DNA from: Tannerellaceae bacterium
GTDB taxonomy: Bacteria > Bacteroidota > Bacteroidia > Bacteroidales > Tannerellaceae
Direction: 5' to 3'
Length of the DNA stretch: 61,232 nucleotides
Assembly: GCA_031257015.1 (NCBI GenBank)
Contig: JAIRPK010000008.1
Span: forward strand, 1-61,232
This document shows, piece after piece, positions 45,911 through 56,713 of the stretch. The notes beneath the pieces are model-generated. The model saw only the letters and a list, made by a program, of their open reading frames with translations. It did not search any database and was not told where the DNA came from. Numbering within the stretch: the first letter of the stretch is position 1; every line of letters starts with the position of its first letter. A program made the position numbers and the translations under genes.

Positions 45911-47476
45911 ATGGCAGTAGGCAATAATCCCAATTCCCCGCGGCAGAAGATGATCAATCTGATGTACGTGGTATTCATAGCCCTGATAGCCCTCAATGTC
46001 TCCTCGGAGGTTCTCGACGGCTTCGTGCTGGTAGAGGACAGTCTGCGCAACACTATCGACAACTCTCAACAAAGAAACGAAATAGTCAATAAGGAACTGG
46101 AAGCCTACTACAATTCAAATCCTGACAAGGTGAAAGAATGGTACGAAAAGGGTATTCAAGTAGGAAAAGAATCGGAAAAAGTATTTAATTATATACAGGA
46201 ATTAAAAGAACGAATCGCCCGCACCGCCGACGGCCAAGCAGCAAACGTCAACGACATCGTCCACAAAGACGACCTTGAAGCAGCTTCCCGTGTCATGCTT
46301 GCACCAATCAACGGAGAAGGCGTAAAACTGCGTGAAGCCATTGTCACATACAGAACCCTCATGGCCGGAATGGTGCAGGACACCACAAAAAAACAAGTCA
46401 TACGCGAAAGTCTCTCTACGCACTCTCGTCTTCAAGGACGCAACTGGGAAGAATCACTCTTTGAGAATATGCCGGTAGCTGCCGCCGTAACCCTGCTAAC
46501 AAAACTCCAGAGCGATGTCCGCTATGTCCAGGGAGAAGTAATGAGCAACCTCCTCAACAGCGTTGACGTCAAAGACTATCGAGTAAACAAGCTTGAAGCC
46601 CAAATCGTCCCCAAGAGCCAGATCGTCATGCAAGGCAGCAATTACGAAGCCAACATCGTCCTCTCCGCCGTAGATACAACCAAACGACCGGAAATATGGG
46701 TCAACGGCGTACAGATGAAATCCACCGACAGCGGTCGATTCGTCACACGAACATCCGCAACCGGAACATTTCCCCTCAATGTCTCAATCAAAATGCCAGG
46801 CAGCGACGGAATAGTCCAGAACTATAATGCCTCCACCAATTATTTCGTTACCGCCCCCGTAGCAACCGTTGCTCCTACAATGATGAACGTCCTCTACGCC
46901 GGAATAGACAATCCGATCGAAATCGCCGTGCCCGGCATAGCCAGCGGAAACGTTAGCGCTTCATCCTCTGATCCCGGCGTAAGGCTCCAGCCCCAAGGCA
47001 GTCTCTGGATTGCACATCCCTCCGCCGCAACAATCGGTAAAGAAGTAGAAGTAATAGTAAATGCAAAGACCGCCGATGGTACTCCACAAAGAGCAAGCGG
47101 GCGCAAGTTTAAAATCAAAATGCTGCCCGACCCCATGCCCTACCTCGAATATAAGGATGCAACCGGCAACGCCCGCATGTTCCGAGGCGGAAGCATACTC
47201 AAAAAAGATCTCATGACCGCCGGCGGAATCCTCGCAGCCATAGACGACGGAATCCTCAACATTCAATTCACCGTTTTGCGCTTCGAGATAACCTATCCGG
47301 ACTCATTCGGCAACATGCTCAGGGAAACGGTCGAAGGAACCAACTTCTCCGACCGGCAAAAAAACTATATCCGAAACCTCCCCAGAGGCAAACAATTCTG
47401 GATAAATAACGTCACGGCCAAAGGCCCTGACGGAAGAGAACGTAAAATATCACCCATACAAGTCATCGTAAACTAA
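45911..47476 (+). CDS. gldM: T9SS motor shaft protein GldM/PorM
   Basis: A 521-residue protein with a single N-terminal membrane helix (SPRQKMINLMYVVFIALIAL, about residues 9-28) that sits inside the GldL pentamer. A long periplasmic region of helical and Ig-like domains follows. The start is MAVGNNPNSPRQKM, as in other GldM proteins. It transmits motor rotation to the GldK/GldN ring. It begins three bases after gldL. Confidence 0.95.
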   Translation: MAVGNNPNSPRQKMINLMYVVFIALIALNVSSEVLDGFVLVEDSLRNTIDNSQQRNEIVNKELEAYYNSNPDKVKEWYEKGIQVGKESEKVFNYIQELKERIARTADGQAANVNDIVHKDDLEAASRVMLAPINGEGVKLREAIVTYRTLMAGMVQDTTKKQVIRESLSTHSRLQGRNWEESLFENMPVAAAVTLLTKLQSDVRYVQGEVMSNLLNSVDVKDYRVNKLEAQIVPKSQIVMQGSNYEANIVLSAVDTTKRPEIWVNGVQMKSTDSGRFVTRTSATGTFPLNVSIKMPGSDGIVQNYNASTNYFVTAPVATVAPTMMNVLYAGIDNPIEIAVPGIASGNVSASSSDPGVRLQPQGSLWIAHPSAATIGKEVEVIVNAKTADGTPQRASGRKFKIKMLPDPMPYLEYKDATGNARMFRGGSILKKDLMTAGGILAAIDDGILNIQFTVLRFEITYPDSFGNMLRETVEGTNFSDRQKNYIRNLPRGKQFWINNVTAKGPDGRERKISPIQVIVN

Positions 47477-47493
47477 ATGTTATACCCCACAAT

Positions 47494-48552
47494 ATGAAAC
47501 GACTATATCAAATCTGCATCTGGGCAACCGTCGCCCTCGTATCCATCTCCGCAACAGCGCAAGAACAAAGTGAACAACAGAGACGCTCGCCAGAAGTCCG
47601 AACCGGCGCACGCAGTACAAAAAAAGACGCCAACAGCTCTGAACTCTCCGTCCGCGCACAAGATATGAACCAACGCCTCACTCAAGAAATAGGCAACGCC
47701 CGCTGGACTAGAATCATATACCGCATGATTAATCTCGCAGACGAACAAAACGCACCGCTCTATTATCCACCAAGGCCTGTCAATGGAACAATGAACCTCT
47801 TCTCCACCATATTCCAACTATTAATCGAAAAGAAAATAGATGCCTATCGCTACGAGGACGGCTATGAGGCATTCGACGACGAGCACCTCCTCAACCTCAA
47901 AGAATTTCTTGATGCAGCCCACATTTACTATGAAGAAATCCCCGCTAAAGCAGGCGCAGACCCATCTTTTGCAATTAACGAAAGCGACATTCCATCCGCC
48001 GAAATCCTTACTTATTACGTGAAAGAAGCATGGTACTTCGACCAGAACAACTCAGTCTTCGACGTCAAAACTCTTGCACTCTGCCCTCTCGTTACCACAT
48101 CGGGCGACCTCGGCGAACGGGAAACGACCCCGCTTTTCTGGCTTCCGTACGAAAATATTCGTCCATACATTTCTCACACCCCCATAATGACGTCGAACAC
48201 GAATAACACCAAAACATTCACCATTGACGATTATTTCCGCCGCCGCATGTTCAAGGGCGAAATCATCAAGACCGAGAACCTGATGAACAAAACCCTGCGC
48301 GAATATTATCCCGACCCAGATACGCTCCGCCTCGCCCAGGAGAATATCGAAGCCCAACTCGACACCTTTCGCCGTTCACTCTACGTCAAAACAGACTCAA
48401 CACTCATAACCTCCAAAGACGCGAAAAAAGCACAAAAGCAAGCAGCCAAGTCCTCCAAACAAACTCCCACTGCTCCCAAACAATCTTCAAGCAAATCCGC
48501 ACAGCCTAAAGCCGAAAGAACCACACCAGTGCGCAGCGTAAGAAGAAAATAG
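47494..48552 (+). CDS. gldN: T9SS ring protein GldN/PorN
   Basis: A 352-residue periplasmic protein. The signal peptide ends ATAQE. The central domain has ARWTRIIYRMINLADEQN, NAPLYYPPRP, and the FDVKTLALCPL with FWLPYENIRPYISH blocks characteristic of GldN/PorN. A Lys/Ser/Gln-rich tail (from about residue 305) is disordered. It partners GldK in the outer-membrane-associated ring. It is last gene of the T9SS core run, 17 bases after gldM. Confidence 0.94.
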   Translation: MKRLYQICIWATVALVSISATAQEQSEQQRRSPEVRTGARSTKKDANSSELSVRAQDMNQRLTQEIGNARWTRIIYRMINLADEQNAPLYYPPRPVNGTMNLFSTIFQLLIEKKIDAYRYEDGYEAFDDEHLLNLKEFLDAAHIYYEEIPAKAGADPSFAINESDIPSAEILTYYVKEAWYFDQNNSVFDVKTLALCPLVTTSGDLGERETTPLFWLPYENIRPYISHTPIMTSNTNNTKTFTIDDYFRRRMFKGEIIKTENLMNKTLREYYPDPDTLRLAQENIEAQLDTFRRSLYVKTDSTLITSKDAKKAQKQAAKSSKQTPTAPKQSSSKSAQPKAERTTPVRSVRRK

Positions 48553-48558
48553 AAAAAC

Positions 48559-49083
48559 ATGTATCACGCCCTCTTCTTCGTATTCCTGCGCATAGGCGCA
48601 TTCACTATCGGAGGAGGGTACGCCATGCTTCCGCTCATTGAGCGCGAAGTAACCAGGCGTAAATGGATGAGCCGCGAAAACTTTCTCGACGCCTTCGCCA
48701 TATCCCAAACTATGCCCGGAGTATTTGCCGTCAACATGTCCATACTAATCGGATACCGCTTGCGTAAAACCGCCGGCGCAATCGTCTGCACGCTTGCCAC
48801 AATCATCCCCTCCTTCCTAATCATACTAACCATCGCCATCTTTTTTACGCAAGTGCAGGACAACCTTTACGTAGAAAAAATTTTCAAGGCGCTCCGTCCT
48901 GTCGTCGTCGCCCTTATTGCCGTCCCTTCTCTCACCGCCGCAAAAGCTGCGCACATTAATCTCCGCACCGCCCCCATCCCCATCGTCGTCGCCATGCTCA
49001 TCTGGGCAGCAGGCATTTCTCCCATATACATTGTCATCCTTGCCATTGCAGCAGGTTTAGCCCAGCATATATTTGTAAAATGA
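48559..49083 (+). CDS. Short chromate-transporter family protein (CHR, first of pair)
   Basis: The 174-residue membrane protein has about five to six helices. It carries the CHR half-domain motifs FLRIGAFTIGGGYAMLPLIEREV and FAISQTMPGVFAVNMSILIGY. Short CHR proteins occur as adjacent pairs that together form a transporter. Substrate may be chromate or another anion, and chromate export by such pairs is shown in only some species. It starts six bases after gldN, so it may be transcribed with the T9SS operon. Confidence 0.88.
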   Translation: MYHALFFVFLRIGAFTIGGGYAMLPLIEREVTRRKWMSRENFLDAFAISQTMPGVFAVNMSILIGYRLRKTAGAIVCTLATIIPSFLIILTIAIFFTQVQDNLYVEKIFKALRPVVVALIAVPSLTAAKAAHINLRTAPIPIVVAMLIWAAGISPIYIVILAIAAGLAQHIFVK

Positions 49084-49096
49084 TAATGATGCAACG

Positions 49097-49645
49097 ATGA
49101 TCTTCTTACAACTCTTCCTTAGCTACTTTAAAATAGGATTGTTCAATTTCGGCGGCGGATACGCCATGTTATCCCTCATACAGCACGAAACCGTCGAAGC
49201 CCACAAATGGCTCACCCCCCAAGAATTTACCGACATCGTAGCCATATCCCAAACAACCCCCGGCCCCATAGGCATCAACAGCGCTACATACGCAGGCTAC
49301 ACCGCCGTCCTTAACTCCGGCTACCCTCCTGCCGTAGCAGTTCTCGGTTCTGTCATAGCCACCGTCAGCGTCTGTCTGCCATCGTTCATCCTCATCCTGT
49401 CCATATCAGTTGCCCTGTCACGCAATCGAAAAAAAACATACATGGACGCTGCCTTCACTTATCTACGCCCGACCGCCGTCGGCCTAATCGCCGCCGCTGC
49501 CCTCTCGCTCGTAAACCACGACAACTTCATTGACCTTAAAAGCCCCCTCCTCTTCTTGGCCGCCTTCCTCCTCACATGGAGATACAAAGTCAATCCAATA
49601 ATCACTATCCTCCTCGCTTCCACCGCCGGACTGCTCCTTTACTGA
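49097..49645 (+). CDS. Short chromate-transporter family protein (CHR, second of pair)
   Basis: The 182-residue membrane protein has FKIGLFNFGGGYAMLSLIQHE and VAISQTTPGPIGINSATYAGY, the second half of a paired CHR transporter; the GPIGIN motif distinguishes it from the first subunit. About six membrane helices. It starts 13 bases after its partner. Together they equal one full-length ChrA. Confidence 0.88.
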   Translation: MIFLQLFLSYFKIGLFNFGGGYAMLSLIQHETVEAHKWLTPQEFTDIVAISQTTPGPIGINSATYAGYTAVLNSGYPPAVAVLGSVIATVSVCLPSFILILSISVALSRNRKKTYMDAAFTYLRPTAVGLIAAAALSLVNHDNFIDLKSPLLFLAAFLLTWRYKVNPIITILLASTAGLLLY

Positions 49646-49746
49646 AACAAGAGCGCATTTCAACATATTTTCATTGTGAATAAATTCTGAAATACAGGCG
49701 GTGCGTATTTATTACAGTATGCCCAGGAATGTTCGCAGAGCAGTGC

Positions 49747-49925
49747 AACAATGTCTTGCGAGATTTTCGCGGAACTCACTGTAACGCAACAATGTCTCGC
49801 GAGATTTTCGCGGAACTAATTGTGATGCAACAATGTCTTGCGAGATTTTCGCGGGACTAATTGTAATGCGGCAATAGCTTGCGAGATTTTCGCGGAACTC
49901 ATTGTAATGCAACAATGACTCATTC
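49747..49925. repeat. 41-bp tandem array of nested dyads (4 full + 1 partial unit)
   Basis: Unit starts are at 49747, 49788, 49829, 49870 and 49911, each 41 bases apart. The unit reads AACAATGTCTTGCGAGA, then TTTTCGCGGAACT and CATTGTAATGC. ACAATG pairs with CATTGT, enclosing CGCGA...TCGCG, so each unit can fold as a nested hairpin. Because 41 is not a multiple of three the array is not a conserved coding repeat. Flanks at 49646-49746 and 49926-50162 hold nothing I can assign. Confidence 0.9.
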
Positions 49926-50162
49926 GGAAGAAATTTGTGGCTTTTATAACTATGCGGAATGTTATAAAACAAATTTAATAATGTGTTGAGCGGGTGCTGT
50001 TAGAAAGACGAAATCCACGATTGATATTTGGTAATGCGAATGGTTGGAAAGCCGGCGTGGGTGGAGTTATCCTGTCTATTGCTGGATAAGGATTTGTTTT
50101 TTTTGATGGCTGCATCATAAGGCAATTCAAAGTGCGGACAGGATTTGGGCGGCGTTATATAG

Positions 50163-50196
50163 AAAAAGCGCTCGACTTTGTGGTCGAACGCTTTAC
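50163..50196 (-). terminator. Terminator of the gyrA-TPR unit
   Basis: AAAGCG-TCGAC pairs with GTCGA-CGCTTT. On the minus strand it is followed by TTTTTC, about 30 bases after the TPR gene stop. Confidence 0.75.
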
Positions 50197-50226
50197 TCTG
50201 TCATTGACATGAAAAAAAGAAGGATT

Positions 50227-51444
50227 TTAAAGTCCCATCTTTGTTTCAATATCCTTTAATTCATCACTCATATTCAAATTATAGTAGATGCCTCGAAGAG
50301 CGACCATGTATTCTCTTTCGTCCGGTTTTTGCTGGTATGCTTTTTCAAAATAGGGGAGTGCTTTTTTGAAAAGTTCTTTAGCTTTTTGGACTTCCTCCTG
50401 ATAGAGTTTGTTGTCGTTGATGGCGTTTGCCTCATTCTGTTTATTGAACGCTTGATTGAAGTATATGCGTCCGAGGTTTGCGGAGATGTCGGCATTATCC
50501 GGATCTTCTTGCATGGCCTTTGCGAAGTTGGCTTCTGCGCTGGCGAAGTCGGTTGTTTGTTCATAGACGATGCCCATTACGTTATAGAGCTGTGCTTTGT
50601 TGTCTGTTGCATTGTCGATTGCCGTTTTGAGGTAGTTGATGGCTTGTTGAAAGCGGTTGGTTTTTATGTAAACATCAATGAGGTTCATGAGGAAGAACTG
50701 TTCCTGCGGAGCTTTTTTGAGTCCTGCTTCGAGCGTTTTTTCCATGTTGGATGTGTCCTGAAGAGCCTGGTATTCTTGGAATAGATATTGGTAAACTTCG
50801 TTGAGGTTGAAGTCGGTACCGGAAGCTCTGTCGAGAGTTTTGATGGCAAGCTCGTGGTCGTTTAGCTGTGTTGAGGCTACTGCTGCGTAGTATTGCGCCA
50901 ACATGAAGTTGGAGTCTCTTTCGGCAGCTTTCTCTCCTTTAAAGAATGGGAGGTTGGCGATTTTTACGTACTGTTCAAAGCTTTCGTATGCCTTGGGGTA
51001 GTTTCTTTCGTTGAAATAGAACGCTCCTGCATTGATATAGAAGATGTGGTCTGCGCCCAGTATGCCTTTGATGTCTTTGACATATTTGGGTTTGATTTTA
51101 CCTTTCTCATTGGGGAGTTGGTCTAATTCGTATGCTTTTTCAAAGAATGGCAGGACGTTGAGGAGGGAGCTGTACATAACTTCCTCGTCAGGTGTTTGTC
51201 CGAGCATTTGTTTCATTCTTTCAGCGCTGAATTGCTGGTCTTCAATAAACCCAGCGACGTACCATGTTTTGGGATCGTCTTTGGTCTCCGCACCTTCCAG
51301 AGCTGGCTTTACGAGTTCTCTGGCGTCTTTGAAATTTGCGTTAGTACCTTTGGCGATACTCAGGGCTTCGTTTACGGCCTTTTTCTGTGCAAAAGCGGCT
51401 GTTGCGGCTACGCATAATGCAATTGTCAATACTACATGTTTCAT
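50227..51444 (-). CDS. Exported tetratricopeptide-repeat protein
   Basis: A 405-residue protein with a Sec signal peptide (MKHVVLTIALCVAATAAFAQ). About six to eight TPR-like helical pairs follow, clearest in the second half (AQLYNVMGIVYEQTTDFASAEANFAKAMQEDP; ADISANLGRIYFNQAF; KALPYFEKAYQQKPDE). It is a periplasmic scaffold for protein interaction with no catalytic motif. It lies 39 bases after gyrA on the same strand, an arrangement I recall in other Bacteroidales. Function is unknown. Confidence 0.85.
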   Translation of the reverse strand: MKHVVLTIALCVAATAAFAQKKAVNEALSIAKGTNANFKDARELVKPALEGAETKDDPKTWYVAGFIEDQQFSAERMKQMLGQTPDEEVMYSSLLNVLPFFEKAYELDQLPNEKGKIKPKYVKDIKGILGADHIFYINAGAFYFNERNYPKAYESFEQYVKIANLPFFKGEKAAERDSNFMLAQYYAAVASTQLNDHELAIKTLDRASGTDFNLNEVYQYLFQEYQALQDTSNMEKTLEAGLKKAPQEQFFLMNLIDVYIKTNRFQQAINYLKTAIDNATDNKAQLYNVMGIVYEQTTDFASAEANFAKAMQEDPDNADISANLGRIYFNQAFNKQNEANAINDNKLYQEEVQKAKELFKKALPYFEKAYQQKPDEREYMVALRGIYYNLNMSDELKDIETKMGL

Positions 51445-51483
51445 TGTGATCGTCTTTTGATATTAATTATTCTTTATTGGTGA

Positions 51484-54120
51484 TTAATTTTCTTCGTTAT
51501 CGAGTGTGTCGTCCGTGATGTCGTCATCGTCGTCGTCTTCTTCTTCGATGTGGTCGTAGAAGTCTTCTTCGTCATCGAACTTATCTTCGCTTTCTTCTAT
51601 ACTTGCCGGAATGTTCCGGTTGGAGAGGGCTTCACTTTTGGCTTTTTCTTCTGCATCTTTTTCGTCTGCTTCGGATAGTACTTTGCATACGGAGGCGATT
51701 TCGTCCTGTCTTTTGCCGAGGCTGATAAGCCTTACGCCTTGCGTAGCCCGTCCGATGAGGCTGATGTTTAGTACGCTGATGCGTATTGCTATGCCTGATT
51801 TATTGATGATCATGATGTCATTGGCTTCGGTGACGCTTTTGATAGAGACTAGCTTGCCGGTTTTTTCCGTTATGTTTATTGTTTTAACGCCTTTGGCACC
51901 TCTGTTGGTGATGCGGTAGTCGTCGATATGTGAGCGTTTGCCGTAGCCTTGTTCGGAGACGACGAGGATGGTTTCCTTTTCTTTGTCTTTAATACATATC
52001 ATGCCTACGACTTCGTTAGCTGGGTCGTCGTCGAGTGTCATGCCTCTTACTCCTGATGCTGTTCTGCCCATTACTCTCACGTGGCTTTCATGAAATCGAA
52101 TGGCTCGCCCGTTGCGGTTTGCAATGATAACTTCGTTGTCTCCATTGGTCATACGGACGTCGATGAGTCCGTCGTCTTCATGGAGGGTGATTGCGTTAAC
52201 TCCGTTTTGTCTTGGGCGAGAGTAAGCTTCGAGCGGGGTTTTTTTGATTATCCCTTTGCGTGTGCAGAAGAGCAGGTAGTGAGTTTGTAGGAAGGCTACG
52301 TCTGTTCTTAATTGTTTTATGCGGATGAAAGCGTTGACTTTGTCGTCTGGTTCGATATTGAGGATGTTCTGTATAGCTCTGCCTTTTGCATTTTTAGCAC
52401 CTTCGGGGATTTCATATACTTTCAGCCAATAGCATTTGCCTTTGGCTGTAAAGATTAATAATGTGGCGTGCATGGAGGCTGGATATATATATTCGAGGAA
52501 GTCTTCGTCGCGGGTTTCGGAGCCTTTTGCGCCTACACCGCCTCGCCCTTGGGCGTGAAATTCGCTGAGAGGGGTTCGTTTGATGTAGCCCATGTGGGTG
52601 ATGGTTATGATCATTTCGTCATCTGCGTAGAAGTCTTCTGGATTAAGTTCTTCGGATGCGTAAACAATGTCGGTTTTGCGTTCGTCCCCGTATTTGTCCT
52701 TTATTTCCTGCAGTTCTTCCTTGATTACGGCCATAAGTCTGTCCGGGTTTTCAAGTATTTCCTTGAGTTCGCCGATGAGTTTGATTATGTCTTCGTATTC
52801 AGCTCTTAGTTTGTCCTGCTCAAGGCCGGTTAGTTGCCGAAGCCTCATTTCCACGATAGCCCGTGCTTGTATTTCTGACAGCGCGAAGCGTTCAATTAGG
52901 CCGTTGATGGCCTCCTGCGGGCTTTTTGATGCGCGGATAATTGCTATTACTTCATCTATGTTGTCGGAAGCGATGATTAATCCTTCAAGTATATGCGCCC
53001 GTTCTTCGGCTTTTCTGAGGTCGTAGCGCGTGCGACGGATTACGACTTCCTGCCTGTGGTCGACAAATAGTTTGATAAGGTCTTTAAGGTTGAGAAGTTT
53101 TGGGCGCCCTTTTACGAGGGCTATGTTGTTAACGCTGAAGGAGGATTGAAGAGCGGTGAGCTTGTACAGTTTGTTCAGTACTACGCTTGCGTTGGCATCT
53201 CGTTTAAGGTCGATGACTATGCGCATTCCGCTTCGGTCTGATTCGTCGTTTACGTAGGTTATGCCGTCGAGGCGTTTTTCGTTTACCAGGTCTGATATAT
53301 ATTTAATGAGTTCGGCCTTGTTTACCAAGTAAGGTATTTCCGTTATGACTATTTTCTCATGGTTGTTTTCGACTTCTATTTCTGCCTTCCCACGGATGAT
53401 GATACGTCCGCGTCCTGTTTCAAAAGCTTCTTTTACGCCTGCATATCCGTAGATGGTAGCGCCTGTGGGAAAGTCTGGGGCTTTGACATGTTTCATAAGG
53501 CCGTCAACATCTATTTCTCCACGAGTGTCGATGTATGCAATACATCCGTTAAGAACTTCGCACATGTTGTGCGGGGGCATGTTGGTGGCCATACCAACGG
53601 CGATGCCTGATGCGCCGTTTATGAGGAGGTTGGGAATCCTGGTTGGGAGTACGGTTGGTTCTTTTAATGTGTCATCAAAGTTAAGTTGAAAATCGACAGT
53701 TTCTTTATCTATATCGCGGAGCATCTCTTCAGCCAATTTGCTCAATCGCGCTTCTGTATAACGCATTGCCGCCGGCATGTCTCCATCGACCGAGCCATAG
53801 TTCCCTTGTCCGTCAACAAGCGGGTAGCGTAAAGACCAGACTTGCGCCATTCGCACCATAGAGAGATATACCGCCGAGTCGCCGTGAGGATGATATTTAC
53901 CCAGCACATCGCCGACTATTCTTGCTGATTTCTTATAAGGTTTGTCTGAAGTATTTCCCAGTTCGTTCATGCCGAAAAGGATGCGGCGGTGGACGGGTTT
54001 GAAACCGTCTCTGACATCCGGAAGTGCTCTCGAAACTATCACTGACATTGAGTAGTCAATGTAGGCCGATTTCATTTCTTCCTCAATATTTATCTTTATT
54101 ATTCTGTCTTGTTCTACCAT
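51484..54120 (-). CDS. gyrA: DNA gyrase subunit A
   Basis: The 878-residue GyrA cuts and rejoins DNA during ATP-driven supercoiling with GyrB. The N-terminus has [33 protein letters not shown]. The quinolone-determining region reads [15 protein letters not shown], with a Ser at the Ser83-equivalent position and a non-acidic residue at the usual Asp/Glu site. The catalytic Tyr is in [10 protein letters not shown]. The C-terminal wrapping domain has six blades with the GyrA-box in [13 protein letters not shown] sequence, ending in a very acidic tail (EEEDDDDDD). The TPR gene follows. Confidence 0.96.
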   Translation of the reverse strand: MVEQDRIIKINIEEEMKSAYIDYSMSVIVSRALPDVRDGFKPVHRRILFGMNELGNTSDKPYKKSARIVGDVLGKYHPHGDSAVYLSMVRMAQVWSLRYPLVDGQGNYGSVDGDMPAAMRYTEARLSKLAEEMLRDIDKETVDFQLNFDDTLKEPTVLPTRIPNLLINGASGIAVGMATNMPPHNMCEVLNGCIAYIDTRGEIDVDGLMKHVKAPDFPTGATIYGYAGVKEAFETGRGRIIIRGKAEIEVENNHEKIVITEIPYLVNKAELIKYISDLVNEKRLDGITYVNDESDRSGMRIVIDLKRDANASVVLNKLYKLTALQSSFSVNNIALVKGRPKLLNLKDLIKLFVDHRQEVVIRRTRYDLRKAEERAHILEGLIIASDNIDEVIAIIRASKSPQEAINGLIERFALSEIQARAIVEMRLRQLTGLEQDKLRAEYEDIIKLIGELKEILENPDRLMAVIKEELQEIKDKYGDERKTDIVYASEELNPEDFYADDEMIITITHMGYIKRTPLSEFHAQGRGGVGAKGSETRDEDFLEYIYPASMHATLLIFTAKGKCYWLKVYEIPEGAKNAKGRAIQNILNIEPDDKVNAFIRIKQLRTDVAFLQTHYLLFCTRKGIIKKTPLEAYSRPRQNGVNAITLHEDDGLIDVRMTNGDNEVIIANRNGRAIRFHESHVRVMGRTASGVRGMTLDDDPANEVVGMICIKDKEKETILVVSEQGYGKRSHIDDYRITNRGAKGVKTINITEKTGKLVSIKSVTEANDIMIINKSGIAIRISVLNISLIGRATQGVRLISLGKRQDEIASVCKVLSEADEKDAEEKAKSEALSNRNIPASIEESEDKFDDEEDFYDHIEEEDDDDDDITDDTLDNEEN

Positions 54121-54360
54121 CTAAATGTTATTTAATTCTTGTTGCCATTCCTTACGAAAAAGCGCACTAAGATAGGCCTTTTACTTGTATTGTGAAAATG
54201 TTAGGGGCTATTATCATGGGGTGCGCGGTTTATTTTTTCTGGATTATTTTAGCAAATAATCATTATCTTTTGCGACATGCTGTCTTTTCCTTTTGATGCT
54301 TCTCACGGCAAATTATTACGGTTCAAAATATGTTAAGGGCGATTCGATTCATCCCGACAC
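54121..54360. other. Intergenic sequence upstream of gyrA, nothing recognised
   Basis: This should hold the gyrA promoter on the minus strand, but no convincing TAnnTTTG box was found. No gene or repeat is seen. Confidence 0.4.
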
Positions 54361-54395
54361 AAAAAAAGAAGATGTCTCGTTACCGGGACATCTTC
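54361..54395 (-). terminator. Intrinsic terminator after gap
   Basis: GAAGATGTC and GACATCTTC arms around a short loop. On the minus strand the stem is followed by seven T, 28 bases after the gap stop. Confidence 0.9.
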
Positions 54396-54422
54396 TGCGA
54401 AAACAGTATAAATAATTCACAT

Positions 54423-55442
<1,020 letters not shown>

Positions 55443-55481
55443 TCAGATTTATAATATTTTCCTGTATTTTTCAAACGCCGA

Positions 55482-55489
55482 CAAAGTTA
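55482..55489 (-). promoter_or_regulatory. -7 box TAACTTTG for gap
   Basis: Perfect TAnnTTTG match on the minus strand, 55 bases before the gap start. Confidence 0.6.
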
Positions 55490-56260
55490 GTCGTTCTTTC
55501 CGACATTTCCTAGCCGTTTTTTCAGTTTTTAGTCGCAGCGCCTCAGCCACCCGGACTCTCAAGACCTGTTCAAAGCGTCTAATTGCCTCCGGCAGAGGCC
55601 CCGTCGATGCTTCGGGCATCTCGCCCCGCCAGCCCCCGTCACCCGCCGGCTGAACCGCCCAAGGTGCAAAAAAAGCGCATAACCCCATACCTTTATTACA
55701 TTATAATAAGGCAAAACGCCCCAATATTATTCAATACTTTTACAAGAATAAACCAACCGGTTAAGCATTAAATAGCAGGCATTATTTAGTGGATTATGTG
55801 CACATTGTCAACCGGAAAATAAGAGATTAAACAGCTGCTTAAAAACACTTCGCCGGGCTTGCAAAAGATAAGCGTATCCGTCGCTGACGAATGATTTAAT
55901 ATATGATTTATATCCCATCAAAATCAATGCCGGCCTGGCAGGAGCAGCTCCGAATGATGACTTCAACAATTAACGGCTTGGTTTGCCAAAAGCAGCAGAT
56001 GAAGATGATGATGAATCGCCGCGATGTAAAGCCCCCTGCCTGTTTTGTTGACAGTATGCACATATCCCGGCATGACAGGAAGCGGCAGTGTGAAAAACCG
56101 GCCCGTCAGCCAAAACCACCGTCATTACTGTACAATACCGTCGCCGACTGTTCAATATTGAGGCAAACATGCCCTGCATATTCGCCGGCTTGCCCTTTAG
56201 CTGTTTTGTCTTTTATGTTGACCGACTTTAATATTCCATCAGATGACGGTGGGAAAGCAT
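55490..56260. other. Long intergenic region with a GC-rich structured segment
   Basis: Positions about 55535-55665 are markedly GC-rich between AT-rich flanks. They can form consecutive hairpins such as GCCTC-CGGCA-GAGGC and GATGC-TTCGG-GCATC. Open frames exist on both strands but none has a recognisable domain. Between 55700 and 56260 there are two overlapping open frames (128 plus-strand codons and 69 minus-strand codons) without start context or motif; I do not call them. The segment may be a structured RNA, a REP-like element or decayed DNA. Confidence 0.4.
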
Positions 56261-56392
56261 CACTAACGTTAGTGGGACACCGTCACTAACACTAGTGAGA
56301 CACCGTCACTAACGTTAGTGGGACACCGTCACTAACACTAGTGAGACATCGCCACTAACGTTAGTGAGATGTCGTCACTAATGGCGGTGGGA
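56261..56392. repeat. 23-bp tandem array of palindromes (6 units)
   Basis: Units start at 56261, 56284, 56307, 56330, 56353 and 56376, exactly 23 apart. Odd units 1, 3 and 5 carry the perfect 14-base palindrome CACTAACGTTAGTG. Units 2 and 4 carry CACTAACACTAGTG (8-base palindrome CACTAGTG). Unit 6 is decayed. Each is followed by GGACACCGT or GAGACACCGT. The alternation makes a 46-bp higher-order repeat. The array lies 320 bases before the antiporter gene. The region 56393-56684 holds nothing else recognised. Confidence 0.92.
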
Positions 56393-56684
56393 TGTTTCGC
56401 CAGCTTCAGCAGCAGTCCGGCGCCATTACGAGGGCAGGCAAGCGCTTAAAAGCGAGTGCGGCATTTGGGAGAGTGTTCTATGTCATGAGCGGTAAATGTT
56501 GATGCTGTCGCCTTTTATGTATATACTTTTCAAGTGCGATTCTTTACCTGAATGATCCGGGGATTGCCTAAAGCGGATACGCCTTTGGTAAAAACAAATG
56601 AGCATGGCGAAGGTTATATTTTAAGGCTGTGTAATTGGAATAGTTTTTTTTTACTAATACCTTCCTTTATTCCAAATTCTTAAT

Positions 56685-56692
56685 TATTTTTG
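56685..56692 (+). promoter_or_regulatory. -7 box TATTTTTG for the antiporter gene
   Basis: Perfect TAnnTTTG match, 22 bases before the ATG at 56714. Confidence 0.55.
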
Positions 56693-56713
56693 TCGGAAAT
56701 ACTTGGTTGAAAT

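Noticed and set aside
50329..51126. Open frames antisense to the TPR gene
   Set aside because: They are Cys/Val/Phe-rich shadows of the TPR coding strand with no independent support.
55903..56289. 128-codon plus-strand frame between gap and the antiporter
   Set aside because: It runs into the palindrome array, has no motif, and overlaps an equally featureless minus-strand frame.
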